Below, in pieces: positions 17,115-24,276 of a DNA stretch of 45,790 nt; positions within the stretch are counted from its first letter, which is position 1; every line of letters starts with the position of its first letter. The notes beneath the pieces were generated by a model, which saw nothing but the letters and a program-made list of their open reading frames with translations, ran no database searches and was not told the origin of the DNA. The translations under genes were made by a program, and so were the position numbers. The stretch is from a virus. The DNA lies in IMG/VR virus record IMGVR_UViG_3300034418_012525, positions 1-45,790 of that record, one strand, 5' to 3'.

Positions 17115-18764
17115 TTATTGATTATAAACCTCTAAATATGTTTGCTTAAATTTGTTTATTGAATAATCTTTTTCAAAAACTTTAAGATTATCAGGTACTT
17201 CTGTATATTCAAAATTTTGAATGTTTCCTGAATTATCAACGTAATAAATCCAAGCAGGTTTTCCACATAAATACCCTTCAATCGTTGTTCTTCCCAACAT
17301 TATTCCTGCGGTAACATCGCACTTTTGATAAAAATCTTCAACTTTATCACTTTCACCAAAATATTTTACATTATCATAGTTATTAGAATATTCGGTCGCG
17401 TATCCCATTGTATCTTTTCCCACCAACCATAACGTCTTATTTTCTGATGTTACCTTTTCAATTAAGTGTTCAATAGATTGTTTTCTCAAATAATCCATTG
17501 TTCCAACAAAAAGTATTATTTCTTTTTCATTGTTTGGTTCGGGACCTTTTTTAAATCTTGAAGTGTCAAATGGATTATAAATCACATCAATAATATTTTC
17601 TTTTATGTTAAACTCATTAACTAAATAGTCTTTTATTGATGGTCGTATTGTTATGTATTTTTTAACTTTTTCATCCACAATTGGATTTTCCAAATCTATT
17701 ATTTCAGACCGAACCACTGTTACGAATTTTTTTTCAGGATAAAGATTTAACAATAAGTTGGTAATTGGTGTGTGGTTAGTTTGAATAACATCAAAATCAA
17801 CACCACCAACTTTATAGTATTTTCCTTTTTCTGTTCTAACTTGTCCTTGTGGAGTATTAATAATTTGGTTTCCATCTCCGACCAAAAACCCAGGTGGATT
17901 TGATGTGGTATATGTTTTGATATTATGTTTTTTGCAGATCTGATCAAAATTTTTGCCGATGCTTGTTGAAATAACTGATACGTCACAACCATTTTTTGAA
18001 AGACCTTTGGCTAATTCTAATGTGGACACCTCAGAACCGGTAAGACCTTGAAAATTTAATACCCCGAGTAAAACTTTTAATGGTCTATTTTCAAAATTAT
18101 CATAAATACGAATAGGTAATTGATCTTTGAATTTTTCTGAGAATAATTGTCTATTTTTCTCCCATTGTTCATTGGTTTGTCCGATAGATAAGTGAGTAAT
18201 TCTAATGTCGTATAATACACCTATTTTTACTTTTTCTATAAAGTTATTGATGCAAAAATCAACATCATACATATGGAACCCCTGAACATCGGTGCTGAAT
18301 TGATTTTTGATGTTTTTTTTGTTTAACACCATAAAAAGACCATCAACGAGTACCACATCTTCAATTTTATTACCCAAACTGGATGAATACCTTGACTCCC
18401 ATTTTTTTCCTTCGTGTTGATGATTTACGATCCCCCTCATTTTTGTTTGGTCCTCCCACCACATTCCACTTTCAGGTATTTTTATGGAACCAGCGACACC
18501 CAAAATCCCATATTCAGGATTTCTCTTAAAATGTTTTAAGATTTTGTTACCCCAATTTTTGGTATCAAAATAGATATCATCGTGGCACAGGACAACAATA
18601 TCATTTGTGGATTGTTCCAAAATGATGTTATATGCTTCGGTTAGTGAGTGAGTACCGGGATTTTCAAATGGTATAATTTCCACGTTGTGTAAACCGCAAG
18701 ATTTTTCTATGTAGTTTTTAAACTCGGGATCAATTTTTTTGGTGCTGTATCCTATTGTAATCAT
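17115..18764 (-). CDS. Two-domain glycosyltransferase (GT-A plus GT-B)
   Basis: A 549-residue fusion. Residues 1-220 form a GT2-like domain: MITIGYSTKKIDPEFKNYI, then NDIVVLCHDDIYFDTKNWG with the HDD metal site, then VVLVDGLFMVLNKKNI and FHMYDVDFCINNF. Residues 230-549 form a GT4-like GT-B domain: KVLLGVLNFQGLTGSEVSTL, the donor half EIILFVGTMDYLRKQSIEHL, and GIMLGRTTIEGYLCGKPAW. Such fusions can add two sugars in succession. It overlaps the HAD gene upstream by one base. It is the largest sugar enzyme of the operon. Confidence 0.78.
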   Translation of the reverse strand: MITIGYSTKKIDPEFKNYIEKSCGLHNVEIIPFENPGTHSLTEAYNIILEQSTNDIVVLCHDDIYFDTKNWGNKILKHFKRNPEYGILGVAGSIKIPESGMWWEDQTKMRGIVNHQHEGKKWESRYSSSLGNKIEDVVLVDGLFMVLNKKNIKNQFSTDVQGFHMYDVDFCINNFIEKVKIGVLYDIRITHLSIGQTNEQWEKNRQLFSEKFKDQLPIRIYDNFENRPLKVLLGVLNFQGLTGSEVSTLELAKGLSKNGCDVSVISTSIGKNFDQICKKHNIKTYTTSNPPGFLVGDGNQIINTPQGQVRTEKGKYYKVGGVDFDVIQTNHTPITNLLLNLYPEKKFVTVVRSEIIDLENPIVDEKVKKYITIRPSIKDYLVNEFNIKENIIDVIYNPFDTSRFKKGPEPNNEKEIILFVGTMDYLRKQSIEHLIEKVTSENKTLWLVGKDTMGYATEYSNNYDNVKYFGESDKVEDFYQKCDVTAGIMLGRTTIEGYLCGKPAWIYYVDNSGNIQNFEYTEVPDNLKVFEKDYSINKFKQTYLEVYNQ

Positions 18765-19168
18765 CAGTCTTCAAATACTTGTATGGTGGTTTCTTTTTCC
18801 GTTAGTGGTGTCCATTTTCCATTATAACGTGTCCCTCTAACTATGTGATTATCTATCCAATGGTAGTTACCTCCTCTGGGTTTATTCATCAATAAGTTGT
18901 GGTATTTAAAATTATGTTTTTCAAACCACTTTTCTGTTATTTCTCTATGTTCATCTGTACGTGAGGTAAAGAAGGTAATAATATGTCCTTCATCATACCA
19001 TCCGTTTATAATTTCAACTGAACCTTCATAAGGAAAACAAGTTTCCATTCTTTCGGGTTGTTCATTTGGAATATCATCGGTTATTGTTCCGTCAATATCA
19101 ATTAGATAATTCTTTTTCCCATCAGGTAAGACGGGACTAATATTAATTTCCTGTTGATCCGAACCCAT
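18764..19168 (-). CDS. HAD-family phosphatase in sugar cluster
   Basis: A 134-residue HAD protein. Motif I is YLIDIDGTITDD (D24, D26) and motif II is ITFFTSRTDEHREITEKWF. A Lys (LLMNKPRGG) and HWIDNHIVRGTRY give motifs III and IV. It is a compact single-domain type like those found in capsule and nucleotide-sugar clusters. Next to an HldE-like nucleotidyltransferase it could remove phosphate from a sugar phosphate, but polynucleotide 3'-phosphatase-like use is also possible. Its start overlaps the dUTPase end by 26 bases. Confidence 0.7.
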   Translation of the reverse strand: MGSDQQEINISPVLPDGKKNYLIDIDGTITDDIPNEQPERMETCFPYEGSVEIINGWYDEGHIITFFTSRTDEHREITEKWFEKHNFKYHNLLMNKPRGGNYHWIDNHIVRGTRYNGKWTPLTEKETTIQVFED

Positions 19169-19742
19169 TGTCTTTTCTCTCTTTATCTTGAACTTTATCT
19201 ATTTGTTGTAAGGTCACGTTTCTTCCTGTCATCACGGGACAAAGAACTGCTTGAGCAATTTTATCCCCTTTTTCTATGGTCTGAGGGTTTTTATCCATAT
19301 TGATGATGATGCACTTAATCTCACCTGTATAACCTTGATCTATGGTTCCTGGTGTGTTTAAAACGGTCAATCCTCTTTTGATTGTTAATCCACTTTTTGG
19401 ACGAACTTGAATTTCATAACCTTCGGGTATTTCAAAGAATATTCCTGTGGGTACGAGTTTTCTTTCAAACGGTTCAAGTGTTACGGTTTCATTTGCTCTT
19501 AAATCAAAACCTGAATCACTTTGATAATGATATTGTAATTCAGGGTTATCACCATCTTTTTGATAACGAAGGGTAACCTTTAATCTCATTTGATCTGCGA
19601 ATTCTTTATCCAAATCTTTCACATCAATTCCCAAATCTGTAAAGATGCTCATCGGATCTGCACTTCCGTCTGATTCCAGTGTATTTTTTAAATCTTTAAT
19701 TTTTTTTAAACTATCTCTTAATTCTTTAATGTTGTTTAACAT
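19143..19742 (-). CDS. dut: dUTPase with N-terminal extension
   Basis: A 199-residue trimeric-type dUTP pyrophosphatase. All five motifs are present: DSGFDLRA (76-83), RPKSGL (114-119), the GTIDQGYTGEI loop (132-142) with the catalytic Asp and the uridine-binding Tyr nearby, KIAQAVLCPV, and the C-terminal RKDNGFGSTG that closes over the substrate. It lowers dUTP and supplies dUMP for replication. Residues 1-50 are an added helical, acidic stretch not found in minimal phage enzymes (about 140-150 residues), possibly a coiled coil or partner-binding tail. It lies one base from the exonuclease gene. Confidence 0.95.
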   Translation of the reverse strand: MLNNIKELRDSLKKIKDLKNTLESDGSADPMSIFTDLGIDVKDLDKEFADQMRLKVTLRYQKDGDNPELQYHYQSDSGFDLRANETVTLEPFERKLVPTGIFFEIPEGYEIQVRPKSGLTIKRGLTVLNTPGTIDQGYTGEIKCIIINMDKNPQTIEKGDKIAQAVLCPVMTGRNVTLQQIDKVQDKERKDNGFGSTGN

Positions 19743-19743
19743 T

Positions 19744-20445
19744 TTATTTCATATTATAAAGTTTATCCATCACATCAATTAAAACCTTAACATCTCTTTC
19801 ACAATATTCTGCGATGGGTCCAAGACCGTTTTTGTTCCAATATGTATCGTGAACAAGGTTTCCTGATACCTCACCTGTTTTTGGACTTTCAATACCCAAT
19901 GATACACACATTAAGTCCAAAGATGAAATGGAATAATTATTCCCAAACCCCCAAACATCTTTTGTGTCCAACGCTTTCATTTCCCACGGTTTGGTGTCAT
20001 ATGTTGGAAGAATTTTTGGTGGTTTGATTCCGTTAATAACAAATCGTTTTCCGAGCATTGGAATATCAAATATTTTGATGTTGTGACCACATAACCAAAA
20101 ATCCAATTTATTCACCCGATCAATAAGTTCTTTCATCTCCAAAAGAATTTCTTTTTCATTATCACCTGAGAAGGTTTTAATGTGGGTTTTTCCATTTTGA
20201 TCAACGAATGCGAATGTTCCAACGATGATTTTTGCAAATTCAGGAACGAGTGCTGCTCGGTTCACGAAAGTTTCTTCAACGGTATTTTTGTCTTCATCGT
20301 TAAATTTCTTATCAAACCAGTTTTTATAACTCTCAAAAAGTCTTGCCAGTTCGGGATTTTTATCTCTTAATGTTGGAAGGTCTTTTTCAATTCCAACGGT
20401 TTCAAGATCAAAGAATAATAATTTTGTTTTTGGGTAATTAATCAT
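19744..20445 (-). CDS. DEDDy 3'-5' exonuclease related to PolB exo domain
   Basis: A 233-residue RNase H-like exonuclease. Exo I is LLFFDLETVG (D13, E15), Exo II is CGHNIKIFDIPML, and Exo III is YCERDVKVLIDVMDKLY with the Y-x-x-x-D form. NYSISSLDLMCVSLGI is the usual DnaQ-like helix. Stand-alone proteins of this type are found in T4-like phages and may proofread, trim recombination intermediates or process RNA. It overlaps the glycosyltransferase gene upstream by four bases. T4 DexA is a functional parallel, though homology was not tested. Confidence 0.8.
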   Translation of the reverse strand: MINYPKTKLLFFDLETVGIEKDLPTLRDKNPELARLFESYKNWFDKKFNDEDKNTVEETFVNRAALVPEFAKIIVGTFAFVDQNGKTHIKTFSGDNEKEILLEMKELIDRVNKLDFWLCGHNIKIFDIPMLGKRFVINGIKPPKILPTYDTKPWEMKALDTKDVWGFGNNYSISSLDLMCVSLGIESPKTGEVSGNLVHDTYWNKNGLGPIAEYCERDVKVLIDVMDKLYNMK

Positions 20446-21650
20446 TTTGCTAATGTTTTATAAAGTTCTGCTCGTGTTTTTGTTACTGTATTTAAATTGT
20501 ACGTATCTTTTACGGTTTCATAAAGTCTTTCTCCTAGATCTTCAGCCCAAGATGGGTTCTGAATTAATTTCTTCATATATTTTGCCCAATCACCGTGATT
20601 TCGGTTTTTATCTACCAATAATGCGTTTCCATTGGTGAATTTTCCATTATCTAATGCATGTTTCAAATCAATTGTATAAGGGCCCACATCTGATGCGATT
20701 AATGCTTTTTTGTAAAAACCTGCTTCAATAACTTTAAGTTGTGATTTTGCTCGGTTAAATGTATTATCCTTAATTGGTGCCAAAGATACATCAAATCTTG
20801 AATAATTTTTTGCATATGATGTAACAGGTTTGGTCCATACTCTATGGTAAAAGTTTGCATTGGGATATTCTGTTTCTTGAAAAGTCATCAAGAATTTTTT
20901 GTAATCTTCGTCAATCATTTTATAATTGTCCGTGAAGAATTCTTCATATCTTGCCCAAACGGTTTCTGTTGGTTTGATTGGTCTTTGTTTCTTCTCACCT
21001 GTTTGAGGGTTAATCTCAGTTACAGTTCCTCGTAAGTCAAAACCACAAATGTACATTTCAAACTGATCTTTCATACTTGAAAGTTTATTAACCGTACCTT
21101 TTAATAATTCCAAATCTTTTAAGTGTGAAGAACCACCTAACCAACCAAAACGAAGTTTGTCTGATGGTAAAGTTTCTGCCTTAAATTGGCTTTCATCAGG
21201 GTTAATTGAGTTTGGTAATACGTAAACATTTGGATTTAACTTTTTAATTAAATCCGCATATACTGAAGTAGTTGTGGTTACGTGACCTGCAACTTTCAGA
21301 TTGTTTTTGATATGTTGATCTATTTTTTCTTGCTTGACCAAAGAGTGTGCAGGATGTTCAGGTCCTGGTAACCAATAGTCATCTAAGTCCATAATGGTTA
21401 CAATACCCATCTTATTGAGTTTTTCAATAATCATAGGTGATTTTAAAAAATCTTTACCTATCTGTCTATGAAAATGTACGATATCGTATTGTTTCCAATA
21501 GTTATCATCATTGATTTTTGGTTCATAGTCAATATCCACGTGAAAATCATCAGGATACTTGTTTTGTAAGAAAATGTGAGGTTCTACAGAACGGAACTTT
21601 CCGACTCCGCTACGGTCTGAGGGCAGACATAATACATTAATTTTACTCAT
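20442..21650 (-). CDS. GT4-like glycosyltransferase, first gene of middle operon
   Basis: A 402-residue GT-B protein. The N-terminus is INVLCLPSDRSGVGKFRS, which is followed by YDIVHFHRQIG, then MDLDDYWLPGPEHPAHSLV, and then the donor half LRFGWLGGSSHLKDLELLKG. FDVSLAPIKDNTFNRAKSQLKVIEAG (in two parts, FDVSLAPIKDN and SQLKVIEAGFYKKA) is the E-containing nucleotide-sugar site. Unusually for a sugar enzyme, it is the promoter-proximal gene of an operon that continues with exonuclease and dUTPase. A TTGTCT-17-TATACT promoter lies just upstream. Confidence 0.78.
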   Translation of the reverse strand: MSKINVLCLPSDRSGVGKFRSVEPHIFLQNKYPDDFHVDIDYEPKINDDNYWKQYDIVHFHRQIGKDFLKSPMIIEKLNKMGIVTIMDLDDYWLPGPEHPAHSLVKQEKIDQHIKNNLKVAGHVTTTTSVYADLIKKLNPNVYVLPNSINPDESQFKAETLPSDKLRFGWLGGSSHLKDLELLKGTVNKLSSMKDQFEMYICGFDLRGTVTEINPQTGEKKQRPIKPTETVWARYEEFFTDNYKMIDEDYKKFLMTFQETEYPNANFYHRVWTKPVTSYAKNYSRFDVSLAPIKDNTFNRAKSQLKVIEAGFYKKALIASDVGPYTIDLKHALDNGKFTNGNALLVDKNRNHGDWAKYMKKLIQNPSWAEDLGERLYETVKDTYNLNTVTKTRAELYKTLAK

Positions 21651-21667
21651 GCTTTTGTTTTACAAGA

Positions 21668-21696
21668 AGTATAACAAAAAACAAAAGATAAGACAA
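21668..21696 (-). promoter_or_regulatory. Sigma70-like promoter of the middle operon
   Basis: On the minus strand: TTGTCT (21696-21691), a 17-base T-rich spacer, and TATACT (21673-21668), 17 bases before the ATG at 21650. It closely resembles the polymerase promoter at 27772-27800. Confidence 0.6.
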
Positions 21697-21697
21697 G

Positions 21698-22303
21698 TTA
21701 TTGTTTAAGTTTTTTTATCTTAGTTACCTTCCCTTCAAAAACGTGTTTTCCGACTCTTAATGATAAAGTATCATTTGTTTTTTGTGAAGATTCAGATATT
21801 AAACCTGCGTTTGATAATTCTTCTTTAACTACATCTCTAACTGTATCACGAACGACATCTCTGATCATTTGTTTTAAGTCTGAGTCATTTCTATTAACAG
21901 ATGATGTAGGAATGTTATTAGTTTGTGTTTCAGTCACTGGCGTGTTACTTTGTTTTTGACCCATAAGTCTTGTTGCTCCTTCAATAATGTCATCAGATAA
22001 AACAGGACCATTCATTTGTGGTTGTTCAATTGGATTTTCTAACATTAATCTTTTAATCTCATCAGGGAGTTTTGAGTTTTTAATTGCATCTTCCGTAACA
22101 GGTCGGTTAGTAGTGACTGATTGTGTAATTGGTGGTTGTGGTACAGGTGCGGGTGACTGACTAACTACTTCTTGTGGTACGTTATATGTCGCATTAACAT
22201 TTTCATTCACAGGAAGTTGGCCGGTCGCTTGTCCTCTTGGAATTGCATTATGTATATCCATCATCTTTTTTGAAGCTGCTAATTTTTGCATTAAATCACT
22301 CAT
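21698..22303 (-). CDS. Disordered late protein with conserved C-terminus
   Basis: A 201-residue protein. Residues 1-110 are low-complexity, Pro/Asn/Thr/Gln-rich and probably disordered. This is followed by a repetitive amphipathic helix (MIRDVVRDTVRDVVKEEL) and a short beta C-terminus (LSLRVGKHVFEGKVTKIKKL) that looks conserved among related phages. It may be a virion or scaffold-associated linker protein; no family could be named. It is the last gene of the small late block and overlaps the WYL gene by eight bases. Confidence 0.6.
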   Translation of the reverse strand: MSDLMQKLAASKKMMDIHNAIPRGQATGQLPVNENVNATYNVPQEVVSQSPAPVPQPPITQSVTTNRPVTEDAIKNSKLPDEIKRLMLENPIEQPQMNGPVLSDDIIEGATRLMGQKQSNTPVTETQTNNIPTSSVNRNDSDLKQMIRDVVRDTVRDVVKEELSNAGLISESSQKTNDTLSLRVGKHVFEGKVTKIKKLKQ

Positions 22304-22694
22304 CTTGTTCTGTATTAAATTGCGCGTTTAAAATGACCCTCTCCATACTTTTATCACCATTAAAGTTGTATCCGGGTCTTGGTGTATTAAAATTATCACC
22401 AGTAGGGTTATAAGTAAAGATTTTATCTAACCTGAATAACCTCCAACCAGGTAACGGTTGTTCACCTGTTGTCGCTGTATGCGATGCACCGTCAATATCC
22501 CAAGCACGTAATACAAGGTTTCCTGCTTTGCTATATCCCAAGCATACAGGTTCAATACGTCTTAAACCTTTACCTCCAGGAATATCACCATCATAATAAA
22601 TGGTCATAACTTTTTTATCCTGAATAGATTTTTGAACGTCTTGAATTGACGCAATTTCTGTCAATAAACCTTTAAACGTACTTATTAGTTTCAT
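22296..22694 (-). CDS. WYL-like domain protein with capsid-targeting-like N-terminus
   Basis: A 132-residue protein. Residues about 20-100 match a WYL-type Sm/SH3-like barrel: SIQDKKVMTIYYDGD, then RRIEPVCLGYSKAGNLVLRA, and then a GWRLFRLDKIF end strand. WYL domains bind ligands or nucleic acids and often regulate CRISPR or defence genes. There is no DNA-binding helix-turn-helix here. The leader MKLISTFKGLLTE|IAS is short, amphipathic and basic and ends with L-x-E, like T4 internal-protein targeting peptides. It overlaps its upstream neighbour by one base. Confidence 0.65.
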   Translation of the reverse strand: MKLISTFKGLLTEIASIQDVQKSIQDKKVMTIYYDGDIPGGKGLRRIEPVCLGYSKAGNLVLRAWDIDGASHTATTGEQPLPGWRLFRLDKIFTYNPTGDNFNTPRPGYNFNGDKSMERVILNAQFNTEQDE

Positions 22695-23032
22695 TACAAT
22701 ACTGGTAATGGGTTATTAGGTGTATTTGGACTTTGATCATCTTGAACATAATACGGTTTGTTGTTGTTATATTTGTTCACTTTGATGTCACCAATTCTTT
22801 CTTGAATATCTTGTAATGTACCTGCATTGTAATTAAAAATATCAAGAAATTGTCCTGTACCACGACCAGCGTTATCACCATCGGCAGTTGCGTCAGGGTG
22901 TGAAACGCCATATTCTTGACCTTCAGGTTGAAAATCATTTCTTGGAAGAAGTACTGATCTTCTTGAGTTTGCGATTTGTGTCAACTCGTTATTTGGTTGA
23001 GAAAAATCTAATTCGTCGTTTTGTGTTGCCAT
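22694..23032 (-). CDS. Hypothetical late protein, 112 aa
   Basis: A 112-residue polar protein rich in Asn, Gln, Asp and Gly with little predicted core (QEYGVSHPDATADGDNAGRG; YNNNKPYYVQDDQSPNTP). No family recognised. It is tightly packed between the WYL gene and the 152-residue gene, with the block sharing one octamer-type promoter at 24236. A flexible virion-associated or scaffold-related role would fit composition and position. Confidence 0.55.
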   Translation of the reverse strand: MATQNDELDFSQPNNELTQIANSRRSVLLPRNDFQPEGQEYGVSHPDATADGDNAGRGTGQFLDIFNYNAGTLQDIQERIGDIKVNKYNNNKPYYVQDDQSPNTPNNPLPVL

Positions 23033-23034
23033 AA

Positions 23035-23493
23035 TTAATTGGACATTAATTTGTTTATTATTCTTATTTGTTCCGTAACTGCGGTATCAAATTTATTAAT
23101 ACTTTTTTCGTGACTATCGTGAGGATTAACTGATCCACCCTCTTTGTCGTGTGTGTCAATAAATTGATTTTCCATTCCTGTATCGGCTTTAATTTTCTTT
23201 CCTTTTTCCATTGTATCTCTCCAATGGTCAAGTACTTGATCACACCATCTGTGCATTCTTTTTCCTCCATTTAAAATAAACGGAGCATCTTCTTCGTTAC
23301 CTTGATAACTATCAAACCAGTTTTTAATTCTCTTAATTTGTTGATACGTTGCAATACCTGATTCTCTTAATTCTTTATTTCTATTAAAACCTTCAGTATT
23401 GCTATCTGCATCAATATTCTTAAAAGAATCTTCCAAATGTTGTTTCAAACTATCAGGTAGTTTTGCTTTTCTATCGTATAGTTTACTGTTCAT
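23035..23493 (-). CDS. Conserved hypothetical phage protein, 152 aa
   Basis: A 152-residue charged helical protein. IKRIKNWFDSYQGNEEDAPF and ILNGGKRMHRWCDQVLDHWR look like a conserved pattern I associate with proteins near head genes in large marine phages. No catalytic signature is visible. It overlaps the 245-residue gene upstream by 11 bases, which suggests coupled expression. A head- or portal-associated role is a guess. Confidence 0.6.
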   Translation of the reverse strand: MNSKLYDRKAKLPDSLKQHLEDSFKNIDADSNTEGFNRNKELRESGIATYQQIKRIKNWFDSYQGNEEDAPFILNGGKRMHRWCDQVLDHWRDTMEKGKKIKADTGMENQFIDTHDKEGGSVNPHDSHEKSINKFDTAVTEQIRIINKLMSN

Positions 23494-24220
23494 TTTTAAT
23501 TAAACGTATTAATTCTTCATCTGATAAACCTAACACATCTGCTTGGTTTTTTAATGCTTTAATATTTCTTAATAAAATTGGTGAAACACCATCATCGGTT
23601 TTCTTTTTGATATCTTTATCTTCGCTTTTTTTAACCAAAAGATCTTCAGACATCTGTATAATGTCTTTTTTTGTGAATTTCTTTTCAACTAATCTCATTG
23701 TATCAATAAAATCTTCTTCATCTTTCAATTCAGGATTATCAGGAATATCGGGATCTTTACCCATTTCAACCGCCCTGTCTTCAGCATCATCTTTATCAAA
23801 ACCAAGTTCTTTTATAAAATAATCAATTGTTTCTTCTGCATTCATATCATTTGTTTCCTCATATCCGAATGCATTTTCCATATCTTCTTCTCTTACCAAT
23901 GATTCTCCGTAATATACTCTATAACCCCTCATTAAAGGATCTTGTGTTATTCTGGTCATAGCAACAGTTTTATCCATAGTATTTGTACCTTTGTTGGTTA
24001 CTCTTGGATCTAAGATTGGAATTTTTGAATTATTCATTGTTCCATCAAAGTCAATTACCTCTTCCATTTCTTCTTTGGATTTATTTGCTTTGACTTTTTC
24101 TTCATATTTTTTGTGAGTAGAACAAGGCATAAACCCCCCCTTATGTTTGTGTATTCCTTCACAACCAAGTTCTTCTGCTCTTTTTTCTGCGAAACTTTTT
24201 CTCTTAAAGATATCTTCCAT
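23483..24220 (-). CDS. Acidic late protein with CxxH-type N-terminal domain
   Basis: A 245-residue, strongly acidic protein. Residues 8-40 form a small Cys/His domain, AEKRAEELGCEGIHKHKGG then FMPCSTHKKYEE, which I have seen as a recurrent module in phage proteins. The rest is charged helices with IDYFIKELGFDKDDAEDRAV. A scaffold-like or internal head role would fit the charge pattern, but this is not demonstrated. It heads the leftward block and has an octamer-type site 15 bases upstream, back-to-back with that of the rightward gene at 24277. Confidence 0.6.
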   Translation of the reverse strand: MEDIFKRKSFAEKRAEELGCEGIHKHKGGFMPCSTHKKYEEKVKANKSKEEMEEVIDFDGTMNNSKIPILDPRVTNKGTNTMDKTVAMTRITQDPLMRGYRVYYGESLVREEDMENAFGYEETNDMNAEETIDYFIKELGFDKDDAEDRAVEMGKDPDIPDNPELKDEEDFIDTMRLVEKKFTKKDIIQMSEDLLVKKSEDKDIKKKTDDGVSPILLRNIKALKNQADVLGLSDEELIRLIKNEQ

Positions 24221-24235
24221 GATATAACTTTTTAT

Positions 24236-24243
24236 AATAAATA
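24236..24243 (-). promoter_or_regulatory. Late-promoter-like octamer, minus strand (TATTTATT)
   Basis: GTATTTATT on the minus strand, 15 bases before the ATG at 24220. It forms a divergent pair with the site at 24256. Confidence 0.45.
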
Positions 24244-24255
24244 CCGCAAAGAAAG

Positions 24256-24263
24256 TATTTATC
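24256..24263 (+). promoter_or_regulatory. Late-promoter-like octamer (TATTTATC)
   Basis: GTATTTATC, 13 bases before the ATG at 24277. Read on the opposite strand it is GATAAATA, so orientation alone is ambiguous at this divergent locus. Confidence 0.45.
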
Positions 24264-24276
24264 TAAAAAAACCATA

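Noticed and set aside
24236-24263. T4-type TATAAATA reading of the divergent octamers
   Set aside because: At this locus either orientation would work, but single-direction sites elsewhere (3640, 7732, 32146, 33758, 37485, 43385) agree only with sense TATTTATA.
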